Shown: positions 16,500-25,773, numbered from the stretch's first letter. The stretch is DNA of 64,000 nt from Solimonas variicoloris DSM 15731 (GCF_000382285.1 NZ_KB907938.1:1-64000), one strand, 5' to 3'. The notes: generated by a model not told the origin, from the sequence alone. Made by a program: numbers and translations.

Positions 16500-17378
16500 T
16501 CAGACCAGCGCGCGGCCGGCGAGCCGTTCCAGCACGCGCAGCGGCGAGCGCTCCGGGTAGCGCTGCGCGGCGACCGGCACGTAGTAGGTCTGTTCCAGCA
16601 TGAAGCGGCCGGACAGCACGGCGTGCGAGGCCTGGTCGGAATAGACGATCCAGGTTTCGCCGGGCTGGAACTCGGCGGCGGTCTTGGCGACTTCGCGCTG
16701 GTAGTCGAGATCGGCCTTCATGGCGTCGTGCAGCGCCAGCATGTAGTGATCGTAGGCGCTGCGCTTCGACTTGGTGATCTTCACCAGCGCCATCAGCCGC
16801 GCCTGCAGCGGGCTGTCGGGCGGCAGGCGCGGGAAGAAGCGCGCGGCGACCTGATCGAACGGCTCGCCGACGTTCCAGCGGCGCGGCTCGCCGTGCGGGT
16901 TGACGTTGTTGAAAAAGCGCAGCAGGCGGCGGCCGTGCACCGGCGTGGCCGGAAAGGCGTCGACGTGCAGGCGCGTGTCGTCGTGGCGCCAGGACTTCGG
17001 CACGCGGCCGGCGATCTCGGCCGGGCGGTAGCTGGTACGTCCGTCGCGCATCTGGCCGGCGTACGGCGCGAACAGCTGCAGCGCCAGCGCCCGGGTCGAA
17101 GCGTGATAGCGGCCGAGCATGCCGCGCAGCAGCGCTTCGAGCGGGGCGTCGCCGTCGGCGCCTTTGACCGAATCGTCGGCCGGGTTGTAGCTGATGTTCT
17201 TGCGCGCGCCGCTGAGCAGGCGGTCGGACAGCAGGATCTGCTCGTCCGCGTTCACGACGAAGGGCAGCGGCAGGCGCAGCACGCAGCCGGCCTCCAGCAC
17301 GTCGAGCGCGTGCGCCGCCAGCTCGGGCGCCACCGGCGCGTGCCAGTCGCGGATCGCCAGCGTTTCGATCGGGTTCAT
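16500..17378 (-). CDS. kdoO: Kdo hydroxylase (Fe(II)/2-oxoglutarate dioxygenase)
   Basis: A 292-residue protein of the Kdo hydroxylase (KdoO) family, which converts a Kdo residue of the LPS inner core to D-glycero-D-talo-oct-2-ulosonic acid (Ko). The iron triad is visible: H138-V-D140 in RLHVDAFP, and H252 in DQASHAVLSG, followed by a downstream Arg (R258) for 2-oxoglutarate. FFNNVNPHGEPRRWNVGEPF is typical of the family. The ATG at 17378 is preferred over an upstream in-frame ATG at 17423 that would overlap the divergent promoter. It fits the LPS core context. Confidence 0.88.
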   Translation of the reverse strand: MNPIETLAIRDWHAPVAPELAAHALDVLEAGCVLRLPLPFVVNADEQILLSDRLLSGARKNISYNPADDSVKGADGDAPLEALLRGMLGRYHASTRALALQLFAPYAGQMRDGRTSYRPAEIAGRVPKSWRHDDTRLHVDAFPATPVHGRRLLRFFNNVNPHGEPRRWNVGEPFDQVAARFFPRLPPDSPLQARLMALVKITKSKRSAYDHYMLALHDAMKADLDYQREVAKTAAEFQPGETWIVYSDQASHAVLSGRFMLEQTYYVPVAAQRYPERSPLRVLERLAGRALV

Positions 17379-17408
17379 CGTCGGGTCCGGGACCAAAGAG
17401 GCGCCCAG

Positions 17409-17414
17409 TATAAT
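17409..17414 (+). promoter_or_regulatory. −10 element upstream of the GT4 gene
   Basis: A perfect TATAAT 30 bases upstream of the GT4 start at 17444, in the 65-base gap between it and divergent kdoO. No good −35 hexamer is seen at the usual distance, so an activator may be needed. Confidence 0.4.
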
Positions 17415-17443
17415 GGCCGGCATTCCCCGGCCCGCGGTTCAAA

Positions 17444-18544
17444 ATGTCCAAGCTCAAGGTGATGCACGTCGAAGCCGGCGAGAACTTCTACGGCGGCGCG
17501 CGTCAGGTCGCCTTCCTCGTCGATGGGCTCGCCAGACGCGGCGTCGACAACGTCGTCGTCTGCCCGCGCGGCTCGCTGACGGCGCGGCGCATCGCCGAGC
17601 TGCCGGTGACGCTGCGCGAGATTCCGATGCACGGCGATCTCGACCTGCTGCTGACGCCGCGCCTGCTCGGCCTGCTGCGCGCCGAGAAGCCCGATCTGCT
17701 GCACCTGCACAGCCGCCGCGGCCCGGAAATCCTCGGCGCGATCGCCGGCCGCCTGCACGGACTGCCGATCGTCTACTCGCGCCGCAACGACCACTACGAA
17801 TCGCCGCGCGTCACGCGCTTCAAGTACCGCCTCTACGACCGCGTCGTCGCGATCTCGGCGGCGATCGGCCAGGTGCTGCAGGACAGCGGCGTGCCGGCCG
17901 GCAAGATCCGCGTCGTGCGCAGCGCCTTCACGCCGGACCCGGTGACGCCGCTGTCGCGCGACGCGCTGCGCGAGACTTTCGGCCTGCCGCACGACGCGTT
18001 CGTGATCGCGATCGTCGCGCAGCTGATCCGCCGCAAGGGCCACGCCGTTCTGCTCGAAGCGATGCCGCGGCTGCTGCAGGCGATCCCGAACCTGCACGTG
18101 CTGTTCTTCGGCAAGGGCGGCTTGCAGCAGGAGCTCGAACAGCAGATCGTCGGCGCCGGCCTCGGCGCGCGCGTCACGCTCGCCGGTTACCGCGAGGATC
18201 TGCCGGCGCTGCTCGAAGGCCTCGATCTCATCATTCATCCGGCGTTCGCCGAAGGCCTCGGCGTGTCGCTGCTGCAGGCCTCGGCGAACGGCGTGGCGAT
18301 CGTCGCCTCGCGCGCCGGCGGCATTCCGGAGGCGGTGCGCGACGGCGTCAACGGCCTGCTGGTGCCGCCGCACGACGTGCAGGCGCTCGGCGACGCGATC
18401 ATCGCGCTCGCCGGCGACGATGCGCGCCGCCACGCGCTCGGCGCCGCCGGCCGCCGGCTGATCGCCGAGGAGTTCTCGGTCGACGTCATGGTCGACGGCA
18501 ACCTCGCCGTCTACCGCGAACTGCTGCCCGAGGTGCGCCCATGA
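17444..18544 (+). CDS. glycosyltransferase family 4
   Basis: A 366-residue GT-B enzyme. The N-terminal half has the nucleotide-independent fold start HVEAGENFYGGARQVAFL (a Gly-rich loop as in GT4), and the C-terminal half has the donor site, VAQLIRRKGHAVLLEA then AFAEGLGVSLLQASANG. In GT4 enzymes the latter region usually holds E-x7-E; here the second Glu is Gln (E…Q), a substitution worth noting. It should add a sugar to the LPS core or another surface glycan. Its stop overlaps the start of the deacetylase gene (ATGA), so the two are coupled. Confidence 0.88.
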   Translation: MSKLKVMHVEAGENFYGGARQVAFLVDGLARRGVDNVVVCPRGSLTARRIAELPVTLREIPMHGDLDLLLTPRLLGLLRAEKPDLLHLHSRRGPEILGAIAGRLHGLPIVYSRRNDHYESPRVTRFKYRLYDRVVAISAAIGQVLQDSGVPAGKIRVVRSAFTPDPVTPLSRDALRETFGLPHDAFVIAIVAQLIRRKGHAVLLEAMPRLLQAIPNLHVLFFGKGGLQQELEQQIVGAGLGARVTLAGYREDLPALLEGLDLIIHPAFAEGLGVSLLQASANGVAIVASRAGGIPEAVRDGVNGLLVPPHDVQALGDAIIALAGDDARRHALGAAGRRLIAEEFSVDVMVDGNLAVYRELLPEVRP

Positions 18545-19284
18545 GCGGCATCAGCATCTTCATGTATCACCAGGTCGGCCGCTTCGCGCCGATGCGCGAC
18601 CATCGCGCCAACTACTGCGACGTCGACCGCTTCCGCGCCCAGCTGCGCTATCTGAAGCTGATCGGCGCCAGCGTGCTGTCGATGAGCGATGCGCTCGCCG
18701 CGCTGCAGGGCCGCCGACCGCTGCCGCCGCGCGCCGTGGTCCTCAGCTTCGACGACGGCTGCGAGAACTTCCACGAGTACGCGCTGCCGGTGCTCGAAGA
18801 GTTCGGCTATCCGGCGATTGCCTACGTCATCGCCGGCATGACCGGCGGCAAGGCCGAATGGCTCGCCGCCGCCGGCCATCCGACGCCGCCGCTGATGGAC
18901 TGGTCGCGTCTCCGCGAGATCGCCGCGCGCGGCGTCGAGATCGGCAGCCATGCCTACCACCACGTGCGCCTCGCCGGCCTCGACGCGGCGACGCTCGCGC
19001 ACGAGGTGACGGACAGCAAGCGCCGCATCGAGGACGAGCTCGGCCAGGCCGTGCCGCACTTCTGCTATCCGTACGGCTCGCATGATCTGGCGACGATGGA
19101 CGCCGCCGCCGCTGCCGGCTACCAGTCGGCCGTCACCTGCCAGCGCGGCGCGGCGACGCCCGCCTTCGATCCGCTGGCGCTGCCGCGCAAGGGCATTTCC
19201 TACGGCGACAACGCCCTCGGCTTCGCCTGGAAGCTGCACACCAAGGACCGCCCGAAAGGCGCCGCGCTGCACCGCACCGCCTGA
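18541..19284 (+). CDS. polysaccharide deacetylase (NodB homology)
   Basis: A 247-residue NodB-domain protein. The metal-binding set is intact: FDDG (D71, D72) and SHxxxH (H137, H141), with HFCYPYGSHD further on. Such enzymes remove N-acetyl groups from sugar residues. No signal peptide is visible, so it may act on a lipid-linked or nucleotide-linked glycan in the cytoplasm. It is translationally coupled to the preceding GT4 gene, which suggests that it deacetylates the sugar that enzyme adds. Confidence 0.9.
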   Translation: MSGISIFMYHQVGRFAPMRDHRANYCDVDRFRAQLRYLKLIGASVLSMSDALAALQGRRPLPPRAVVLSFDDGCENFHEYALPVLEEFGYPAIAYVIAGMTGGKAEWLAAAGHPTPPLMDWSRLREIAARGVEIGSHAYHHVRLAGLDAATLAHEVTDSKRRIEDELGQAVPHFCYPYGSHDLATMDAAAAAGYQSAVTCQRGAATPAFDPLALPRKGISYGDNALGFAWKLHTKDRPKGAALHRTA

Positions 19285-19286
19285 AT

Positions 19287-19316
19287 CCGGCCGCCGCCGG
19301 CGGCGACCCGTTTTTT
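19287..19316 (+). terminator. probable terminator after the deacetylase gene
   Basis: A G/C palindrome (CCGCCG…CGGCGG) followed closely by six T residues, just after the deacetylase stop. The next gene has its own ribosome-binding site 85 bases on. Confidence 0.45.
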
Positions 19317-19400
19317 CACCTTCCATAGACGTGGCGCACCGCAGAGTGCGCGCCAGATCGCGCCCCGCTCCGGGCGCGTACCGTCGCGGGAGGTGCCGGC

Positions 19401-20531
19401 ATGCGCATCATCATGGTCGAACACAGCCACCTGCTGGGTGGCGTCGAGCGCCATGTCCTCGACCTGCTGCTGGCGCTGCGCGCGAACGGCCACACCGTCT
19501 GCTTCGCCGGACCGCTCGACGGCTGGCTCGGCGAGCAATGCCAGCGTCACGATCTGGCGACGCTGGCGCTGCCGATGCGCGGCATGCTCGACGTGCTGTC
19601 GGCCCTGCGGCTGGCGCGCTTCGCGCGGCGCTGGCAGGCCGACCTGCTGCATGGCCATACGCAGCGCGGCACGCGCTACGCGACCTGGGCCGGACGCTGG
19701 ACCGGCATCCCGGCGCTGGCGACCGCGCATTCCACGCATGCACACCGCCGCTTCGAGCGCGCCGCACGGACGATCTGCGTATCCGACGCGGTGCGCGCAT
19801 CGCTGCTCGCGCACGGCCTGCCGGCCGCGCGGCTGACGCGCATCCATTCCGGCATCGCCGATCCGGCGCCGCTGGCGCCGCCGCGCGGCGATGCGCGGCG
19901 GATGCTCGGCCTCGGCGACGACACGCTGGTGCTCGGCATGATTGCGCGCTTCGTGCGCGCCAAGGGGCATGAAGTCGCGATCGAGGCGCTGGCGCGGCTG
20001 CAGCGCGCGAACGCCGTGCTGCTGCTGGCCGGCGCCGACGACAACGATCAGGCCGAGGCCATGCGCCGGCTCGCGGCGGAGCGCGGCGTCGCCGGCCAGA
20101 TCCGCTTCCTCGGCGAGCGCAGCGACGTGCCGCGCATTCTCGCCGCCTGCGACCTGGTGCTGGCGCCCTCGCATCGCGAGGCGCTGTCGCTGGCGCTGCT
20201 CGAAGCGGCGGCGATGGGCGTGCCGGCCGTCGCCAGTCGCGTCGGCGGCATTCCGGAAGCGGTCGAGGACGGCGTCACCGGCCTGCTCGTGCCGGATCGC
20301 GACCCGGCCGCGTTCGCCGCCGCGATCGCCCGCCTCGCCGACGATCCGGCCGCGCGCCGGCAGATGGGCGCCGCCGCGCGGCAGCGCTTCCTGCTGCGCT
20401 TCGCGCGCGAGCGCATGTGCGAAGCGGTCGAGTCCGTGTACCGCGAAGTGCTCGACGCGCACGCACCGCGCCGGCTCGGCGCCGGCGCGCCGCTGGCGAC
20501 CTACTCCAGCAGCCCCATCAGCCGCAGATAG
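19401..20531 (+). CDS. glycosyltransferase family 4
   Basis: A 376-residue GT4 enzyme. VEHSHLLGGVERHVLDLL at the N-terminus gives the acceptor-side glycine loop. The donor half has GMIARFVRAKGHEVAIEAL and a complete E-x7-E, EALSLALLE, followed by GVPAVASRVGGIPE. A GGGAGG ribosome-binding site lies seven bases before the ATG. Its last 31 bases overlap the last 31 bases of the convergent GT4 gene on the minus strand. Sugar specificity cannot be read. Confidence 0.9.
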   Translation: MRIIMVEHSHLLGGVERHVLDLLLALRANGHTVCFAGPLDGWLGEQCQRHDLATLALPMRGMLDVLSALRLARFARRWQADLLHGHTQRGTRYATWAGRWTGIPALATAHSTHAHRRFERAARTICVSDAVRASLLAHGLPAARLTRIHSGIADPAPLAPPRGDARRMLGLGDDTLVLGMIARFVRAKGHEVAIEALARLQRANAVLLLAGADDNDQAEAMRRLAAERGVAGQIRFLGERSDVPRILAACDLVLAPSHREALSLALLEAAAMGVPAVASRVGGIPEAVEDGVTGLLVPDRDPAAFAAAIARLADDPAARRQMGAAARQRFLLRFARERMCEAVESVYREVLDAHAPRRLGAGAPLATYSSSPISRR

Positions 20532-21598
20532 CGCTGTGCGCTGGTCGTCGCACGGTATTCGTCGACGGCCTGCTGCAGCGTGGGCGCCGGCAGCGGCGCG
20601 CGCAGCGTCGCCGCCATCGCCGCCGCCAGCCCCTCGTCGTCGCCGATCCTGACCAGCGCGCCGTAGCGGCCGCGGTCGAGGATTTCGATCGGCCCGCTCG
20701 GACAATCGGTCGACACGCTCGGCACGCCGAGCGCCAGCGCCTCGGTCAGCGCATTCGGCGAACCCTCCCAGGCCGACGACAGCACGAACAGATCGGCGCG
20801 CGACAGCCAGGCATACGGGTTCTTCTGGAAGCCGGCGAGCAGCAGGCACTCGGCGACGCCGAGTTCGGTCGCGAGCTGCACGAGCGCCTCGCGATCCTTG
20901 CCCTCGCCGAGCAGGATCAGCCGGCTCGGCTGCTGCGCCTGCAGCCGCGCGAACGCACGCAGCAGCGTCGGGAAATCCTTCTGCCGCGTCAGGCGGCCCA
21001 TGCCGACCACCACCGGCAGCGTCTTGTCGGCGAGCCAGGCGTGCGGCACCGGCTCGGCCGCCTGCGCGGCGAGCCGCGCGGTGATGACCGGATTGCGGAT
21101 CACGTGCACGCGCGACTCGGGCAGGCCGGTGACACGCACGGTGTCGTCCTTGACGCCCTGCGAGACGGCGACGACGCCGGCGGCATGCGGATAGATGCGG
21201 CGCATCGGGAACACGCGCAGCCAGCGGCTGAACGCGTCCTTGCGCTCGAGCGCCGCCGACAGATTGGTGCCGAGGCGGATCCACACCGGCACCTCGCTGC
21301 CGCTGCGGCGCTTGGCCTTCAGCGCGGCGCGTCCGGCGCGGTCCTTGGCGACCAGCAGCGCATCCGGCCGCACCTCGCGCAGATAGCGCGCGATCTCCGG
21401 CACCGCGGTCCACGCGTGCCGCGCCTGGAGCTGGATCAGGTTTACCGTTGGCGGCACGCGCGAAGCGTGCCCGCCGGCCGACTTGATCGCCAGCAGGTCG
21501 ACCTGCACGGTGTTGGCGAACTCGGCGCAGAGGTTGGTGACCATGCGCTCGACGCCGCCGTCGCCGGAGAAGGAAATCAGTACACCCAGGCGCTTCAT
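20501..21598 (-). CDS. glycosyltransferase family 4
   Basis: A 365-residue GT4 enzyme, paralogous in style to its upstream neighbour: N-terminal SFSGDGGVERMVTNL, donor half VGMGRLTRQKDFPTLLRAF and E-x7-E in WEGSPNALTEAL, then the shared STDCPSGPIEIL. The ATG at 21598 overlaps the upstream stop as TGATG. It is last in a six-gene minus-strand run (GT4-like, broken GT4, sulfotransferase, asnB, GT4, GT4). Confidence 0.9.
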   Translation of the reverse strand: MKRLGVLISFSGDGGVERMVTNLCAEFANTVQVDLLAIKSAGGHASRVPPTVNLIQLQARHAWTAVPEIARYLREVRPDALLVAKDRAGRAALKAKRRSGSEVPVWIRLGTNLSAALERKDAFSRWLRVFPMRRIYPHAAGVVAVSQGVKDDTVRVTGLPESRVHVIRNPVITARLAAQAAEPVPHAWLADKTLPVVVGMGRLTRQKDFPTLLRAFARLQAQQPSRLILLGEGKDREALVQLATELGVAECLLLAGFQKNPYAWLSRADLFVLSSAWEGSPNALTEALALGVPSVSTDCPSGPIEILDRGRYGALVRIGDDEGLAAAMAATLRAPLPAPTLQQAVDEYRATTSAQRYLRLMGLLE

Positions 21599-22749
21599 CA
21601 AAGCTCCACGTCGGAAGCGCGCGGCGGCAGGCCGAACGCGCGCAGGTATTCATCGGTCGCCGCTTCGATCTCGTAGCGGCGCGCGGCCGCCTGCAGCGTC
21701 TCGCGCGGCAGCGGCGCGTCGAGCAGCTGCGCCAGCGCGGCGGCCAGCGCCGCGTCGTCGTCGACCGCCACCAGCGGGCCGTAGCGGCCGTCGGCGAGAA
21801 TCTCGCGCGGGCCGCTCGGGCAGTCGGTCGCCGCCGACGGCGTGCCGCAGGCGAGCGCCTCGATCAGCACGAAGCCCAGCCCTTCCCAGCGCGAGGCCAT
21901 CGCGAACGCGTCGGCGTGCGCCATGAACGCGTAGACGTCGCGGCGGAAACCGGGGAAATCGACGTCGGCGCCGACGCCGAGCCCGGCGGCGAGCGCCTGG
22001 AACTGCTCGCGCTGGCCTTCCTTGCCCTTGCCGACGATCACCAGTCGCGCCGCCCGCTGCGCGCGCAGCCGCGCGAAGGCGCGGATCAGCGTGTCGCAGC
22101 CCTTGCGATGCGACAGCTCGCCGACGGCGACGATCACCGGCACGGTCTGGCCGGCGCCGAACCACGGGTGCTCGGGCGGCGGCGGCTTCTGCGCGAACAG
22201 GCTCGCCGGCACGACCGGGCTGGCCACCGCGCGGATGCACGCGCGCGGCAAGCCGGTGTACGCGCTCATGTCGTCGGCGACCGCCTCGCAGGTGACGATC
22301 ACCTGATCGGCGTGGCGGTACAGATGGCCCATCGACCAGCGCTGCAGCGCGCGCTCGAACGCGCCGCGATGCTGCAGGTCGATCGAAATCGTCGTGCCCG
22401 AGCTGAGCACGAGGCGCGTGTCGCGCGCGCCGGCCAGCCAGCGCGCGGCGAGCGCGGTGCGGTTGACGCGATCCTTGTCGGCGAGCAGCGCGGCCGGCCG
22501 CTCGCGGCGCAGATAGCGCACCAGCGCCGGCAGCGCCGCGTAGGTGGTACGCACGCCGGTGTCGATGACCCGTACGTTCTCGGGAATCTCGGCCAGATTC
22601 GGCCCGTGCTTGCGCACCTTCAGCAGGTCGACCGCATAGCCGCGTGCGGCCAGCGCCGGAATCAGGTGCTGCATCGCGCGATCGACGCCGCTGTGCCCGG
22701 ACGTCGACAGGAAGATCGCGATGCGCCGGCGGTCGACGGCGCCGCTCAT
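21598..22749 (-). CDS. glycosyltransferase family 4
   Basis: A 383-residue GT4 enzyme with N-terminal STSGHSGVDRAMQHL, donor half VAVGELSHRKGCDTLIRAF and E-x7-E in WEGLGFVLIEAL followed by TDCPSGPREIL. Its similarity in layout to the downstream gene suggests an old duplication (inference). It starts in an ATGA overlap with asnB, so amidotransferase and glycosyltransferase are translationally coupled. Confidence 0.9.
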   Translation of the reverse strand: MSGAVDRRRIAIFLSTSGHSGVDRAMQHLIPALAARGYAVDLLKVRKHGPNLAEIPENVRVIDTGVRTTYAALPALVRYLRRERPAALLADKDRVNRTALAARWLAGARDTRLVLSSGTTISIDLQHRGAFERALQRWSMGHLYRHADQVIVTCEAVADDMSAYTGLPRACIRAVASPVVPASLFAQKPPPPEHPWFGAGQTVPVIVAVGELSHRKGCDTLIRAFARLRAQRAARLVIVGKGKEGQREQFQALAAGLGVGADVDFPGFRRDVYAFMAHADAFAMASRWEGLGFVLIEALACGTPSAATDCPSGPREILADGRYGPLVAVDDDAALAAALAQLLDAPLPRETLQAAARRYEIEAATDEYLRAFGLPPRASDVEL

Positions 22750-24563
22750 GCCAGCCACGCCAGCGGGTCCTGCTCGCTGCCGGGCACGGCGCCGGAGTTC
22801 TCGATGAAGAGGCGGTGCCAGATCGCGAACTGCATCAGGCTCCACAGCTCGCGCGTGACGTCGCCGCGCGCGCGCTGGCGATCGAGCAGCGCCTGCACCG
22901 CCGCCGGCTCGCACCAGGCTTCGATCGCCGCCGATTTCGGCAGGCGCCGGCCGAGCGCGTCGAGAAAGCCGGCGTCGCGCATCCAGGTGCCGACCGGCAC
23001 GTGGAAGCCGCGCTTGTGCCGCCACAGGTGATCCTTGGGCAGGAAACCCTCGGCCCAGCGCTTGATGAAGACCTTGCCGGCCTTGCTCGAAACCTTGAGC
23101 CGGCCCGGCAGCGTCAGGCCGAACTCGACGACGCGATGGTCGAGGAACGGCACGCGGCCCTCGATGCTGTAGGCCATCAGCATGCGGTCGGCCTTGACCA
23201 GCAGATCGTCGGGAAGATTGGTCTGCAGGTCGGCGTACTGGCGGCGCTGCAGATCGGTCCAGCTCTTCGGCGTCTCGCGCCAGGCGGCGATCACCGGTGC
23301 ACGGTAGCGCGCCAGCGCCGGCTGCAGCGCCGGCTTGAACAGCCGCCGTACCCACTGTTGATCGAGTTCGGCACGGACGCGGAAACCGCCGCTGCCCGGA
23401 TAGCGCAGCTGCTTGAACCAGCGCTCGAACGGATCGGGCCGGTAGCGGCCGTAGCCGGCGAAAGCCTCGTCGCCGCCCTCGCCGCTGAACACGACTTTCA
23501 GCTCGCGGCCGGCGGCTTCGGCCAGCGCCAGCGTCGGCAGGCAGGCGTAGTCGCGCATCAGGTCGTCGGCCGCCCACACCGCGCGCGGCAGGCGGTGGAA
23601 CACGGCGCGGCTGTCGAGACGGATCGCGCGGTGCTCGGTGCCGAACTGCGCGGCGATGCGGCCGGCGTCGTCGAGCTCGTCGCTGCCGCCGTCCTGCCAG
23701 CCGATCGAATAGGTCTTGATCGGCTGCGAGTGCAGGCGCTTGAGCTGCGCCAGCAGCACCGCCGAATCGACGCCGCCGGACAGGAACACGCCGTACGGCA
23801 CGTCGGAGCGCATGTGCTCGCGCATTACCTGCTCGAACAGCGGCTCCCACTCGGCGACCGCGTCCTCGTAGCTGCGCTCGCGCGGCGCGCCGACGTCACG
23901 CGCCGACCAGTAGCGGTGCGTTTCGGTCCTGAGGTCGGCGCTGATGCGCAGCGCCGTGCCCGGCAGCAAGCGGCGCACGCCGCGGATCACCGTGTCGGCG
24001 CCGGTCGAGAACTGGTTCTGGAAGAACTGCGCGAGCGGCTCCGGCGCGATCTCGCGCTGCGGCAGCAGCGGCAGCAGGGCCTTCAGCTCGCTGGCGTAGA
24101 GCACGCGGTCGCCGAGTTCGGCGACGTACAGCGGCTTGATGCCGAGCCGGTCGCGCACCAGCCACAGCTCGCGCTGCGCGTGGTCGTACAGCGCATACGC
24201 GTACATGCCGTGCAGGCGCTTGAAGCTCGACGGCCCCCACTGCGCGAAGCCGTGCAGCGCGACCTCGCTGTCCGAGCCGGTCAGGAAACGGTGGCCCAGC
24301 GCCTCCAGCTCGCGGCGCAGCTCGATGAAGTTGTAGATCTCGCCGTTGCAGACCAGCGCGTAGCGGCGCGCGGCATCGAACAGCGGCTGGTGGCCGCCGG
24401 CCAGATCGATGATCGCCAGACGCTGATGGGCGATGCCGAAGCTGCCCGAGACGTAGGTGCCGGCGTCCTCGGGGCCGCGGTGCTCCAGACACGAGGCCAT
24501 GCGCAGCAGCTCGGCCTCGGCGACCGGGCCGTCGCGGCGCACCATGCCGGCGATGCCGCACAT
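22746..24563 (-). CDS. asnB: asparagine synthase (glutamine-hydrolysing) type amidotransferase
   Basis: A 605-residue protein with an N-terminal class II glutamine amidotransferase domain (nucleophile C2, about 1–215) and a C-terminal ATP-pyrophosphatase domain with SGGVDS at 262–267. In the family ammonia from glutamine amidates a carboxylate activated by AMP, usually aspartate. Inside a glycosyltransferase operon such proteins often amidate uronic acid residues of surface polysaccharides, and its ATGA coupling to a GT4 gene favours that over free asparagine synthesis. GGAG lies upstream of the ATG. Confidence 0.92.
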   Translation of the reverse strand: MCGIAGMVRRDGPVAEAELLRMASCLEHRGPEDAGTYVSGSFGIAHQRLAIIDLAGGHQPLFDAARRYALVCNGEIYNFIELRRELEALGHRFLTGSDSEVALHGFAQWGPSSFKRLHGMYAYALYDHAQRELWLVRDRLGIKPLYVAELGDRVLYASELKALLPLLPQREIAPEPLAQFFQNQFSTGADTVIRGVRRLLPGTALRISADLRTETHRYWSARDVGAPRERSYEDAVAEWEPLFEQVMREHMRSDVPYGVFLSGGVDSAVLLAQLKRLHSQPIKTYSIGWQDGGSDELDDAGRIAAQFGTEHRAIRLDSRAVFHRLPRAVWAADDLMRDYACLPTLALAEAAGRELKVVFSGEGGDEAFAGYGRYRPDPFERWFKQLRYPGSGGFRVRAELDQQWVRRLFKPALQPALARYRAPVIAAWRETPKSWTDLQRRQYADLQTNLPDDLLVKADRMLMAYSIEGRVPFLDHRVVEFGLTLPGRLKVSSKAGKVFIKRWAEGFLPKDHLWRHKRGFHVPVGTWMRDAGFLDALGRRLPKSAAIEAWCEPAAVQALLDRQRARGDVTRELWSLMQFAIWHRLFIENSGAVPGSEQDPLAWLA

Positions 24564-24689
24564 GACTCAGCTCCGGGCCGGCAGCGCCGGCGGCGGTTCG
24601 ATGGGGCGACGGTCGGGGTTGCGCACGGCGATCGGGCTCATGCCGCGATTATTGCACGCGCTCCGTCGGCGCAAGACGACCGTCCTGTT

Positions 24690-25355
24690 TCAGGACTCCG
24701 GATCGAAGCGGTAGCCGAGCACGTCGATGTCGCGCGCGAAATAGCGGCCGACCAGCTCCGCGAGATCGTCGCTGTAGTAGCGGCGGTAGTCCTTGCTGCG
24801 ATCGGTCGCCTGGCGCTTGTGCGGCAGCTGCGGCGTCGGCACGCCGATGCGCTTGCAGATCACGTCGAAGTCGTCCTGCAGGCGTTCATAGCGGCCGAGG
24901 TAGTCGGTCAGCACCTTGCCGTGCAGGTCGATCAGATAGTCGGTCTGCACCGTGATCGCGGTGTCGAGGTGGTACTGGTACGGGCGCTGCGGATCGAGCT
25001 TCCAGCGCGTGAAGTCCTCGAACGACTCGTGCCCCTCCAGCAGATGCGGACGCTCGCGCTTGAGATGGTGATAGGAGCTGACCTGCAGATCCCAGGGATT
25101 GCGCACGAACGCGAACTTGAACAGCCCGTCGAAGAACTCGTGCGGCAGCATTTCCTGCGCGGCGATGATCTTGGCGTGGCGCGGCAGCTTGGCGGCGATG
25201 CGATGGCCGGTCAGGTGCGAAAGCCGCGAGCAGATGAACTGGGCGATGTAGTACGGGTCCTTCCACTGCAGCGACTTGAGCGCGGCGCGCACGCTGGTGC
25301 CGCCGGTCTTGGCGATATGGACGTAGAGGAAGTTGTAGCGGTTCGAAAGGATCAT
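24690..25355 (-). CDS. sulfotransferase (PAPS-dependent)
   Basis: A 221-residue protein of the carbohydrate sulfotransferase (Sulfotransfer_2) type. The 5'-phosphosulfate loop AKTGGTSVR (15–23) and the 3'-phosphate site FVRNPWDLQVSSYHHL are both present. Such enzymes move sulfate from PAPS to a sugar hydroxyl. Its ATG overlaps the stop of the broken GT4 gene (ATGA), so the sulfotransferase may now depend on translation through a decayed reading frame. It suggests sulfated residues on the LPS core or exopolysaccharide, which is unusual. Confidence 0.85.
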   Translation of the reverse strand: MILSNRYNFLYVHIAKTGGTSVRAALKSLQWKDPYYIAQFICSRLSHLTGHRIAAKLPRHAKIIAAQEMLPHEFFDGLFKFAFVRNPWDLQVSSYHHLKRERPHLLEGHESFEDFTRWKLDPQRPYQYHLDTAITVQTDYLIDLHGKVLTDYLGRYERLQDDFDVICKRIGVPTPQLPHKRQATDRSKDYRRYYSDDLAELVGRYFARDIDVLGYRFDPES

Positions 25356-25708
25356 AGATGCGAACTAGAGTTGAGGTTCGCCGGTAAGCGGCGCTTAAGG
25401 ATCTCGGTGATCGGTGGCTCGCCTGCAGCGCACACTTCGCCAGAATGCGACAGCGCCTCTCCGGCGATGACGCGCTCATAAAGCACCTGATAGCCGACAG
25501 CCATGTCGGCAACGCTGGTCACACGCTCGCGGCAGCGGCGCGCCCACAGAGAACGCTCTGCCGGCGACATCGCCAAAGCGCGCCGCGTCGCTTCCAAGGC
25601 TTCCTCATAGCTATGCACCATCCAGCCATTGACGACGATGCGTTCGGCTGCGCCATAGGTTGGTGGCGGCACTTGAAACGGCGTCGATGCGAAATGGACG
25701 ATATGCAT
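25352..25708 (-). pseudogene. glycosyltransferase family 4 remnant with large internal deletion
   Basis: The 118-residue frame joins two ends of one GT4-type protein. Residues 1–26 (MHIVHFASTPFQVPPPTYGA then AERIV) are a typical GT4 N-terminus with the glycine/glutamate loop. Residues 29–84 (NGWMVHSYEEALEATRRAL … YQVLYERVIAG) match the extreme C-terminus, where the stored-site loop and last helices lie. The roughly 230–280 residues between, including the whole donor site, are missing, yet the frame stays open. It is almost certainly inactive as an enzyme. It keeps a translational overlap with the sulfotransferase gene, which may explain why the frame survives. Confidence 0.75.
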
Positions 25709-25773
25709 GCGCTCAGCTCAGCCTGCGACCGGGGTGCAGACAGCGTCGGAGAAACAATGGCAATGTCGATGCT

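Noticed and set aside
22644-25481. Very long open frame (945 codons) on the plus strand
   Set aside because: Antisense to asnB, a GT4 gene and the sulfotransferase, all with clear families; its composition is the Arg/Ala/Asp-rich pattern of a GC-driven shadow. The same applies to the other long frames opposite hldE, glnE and accC.
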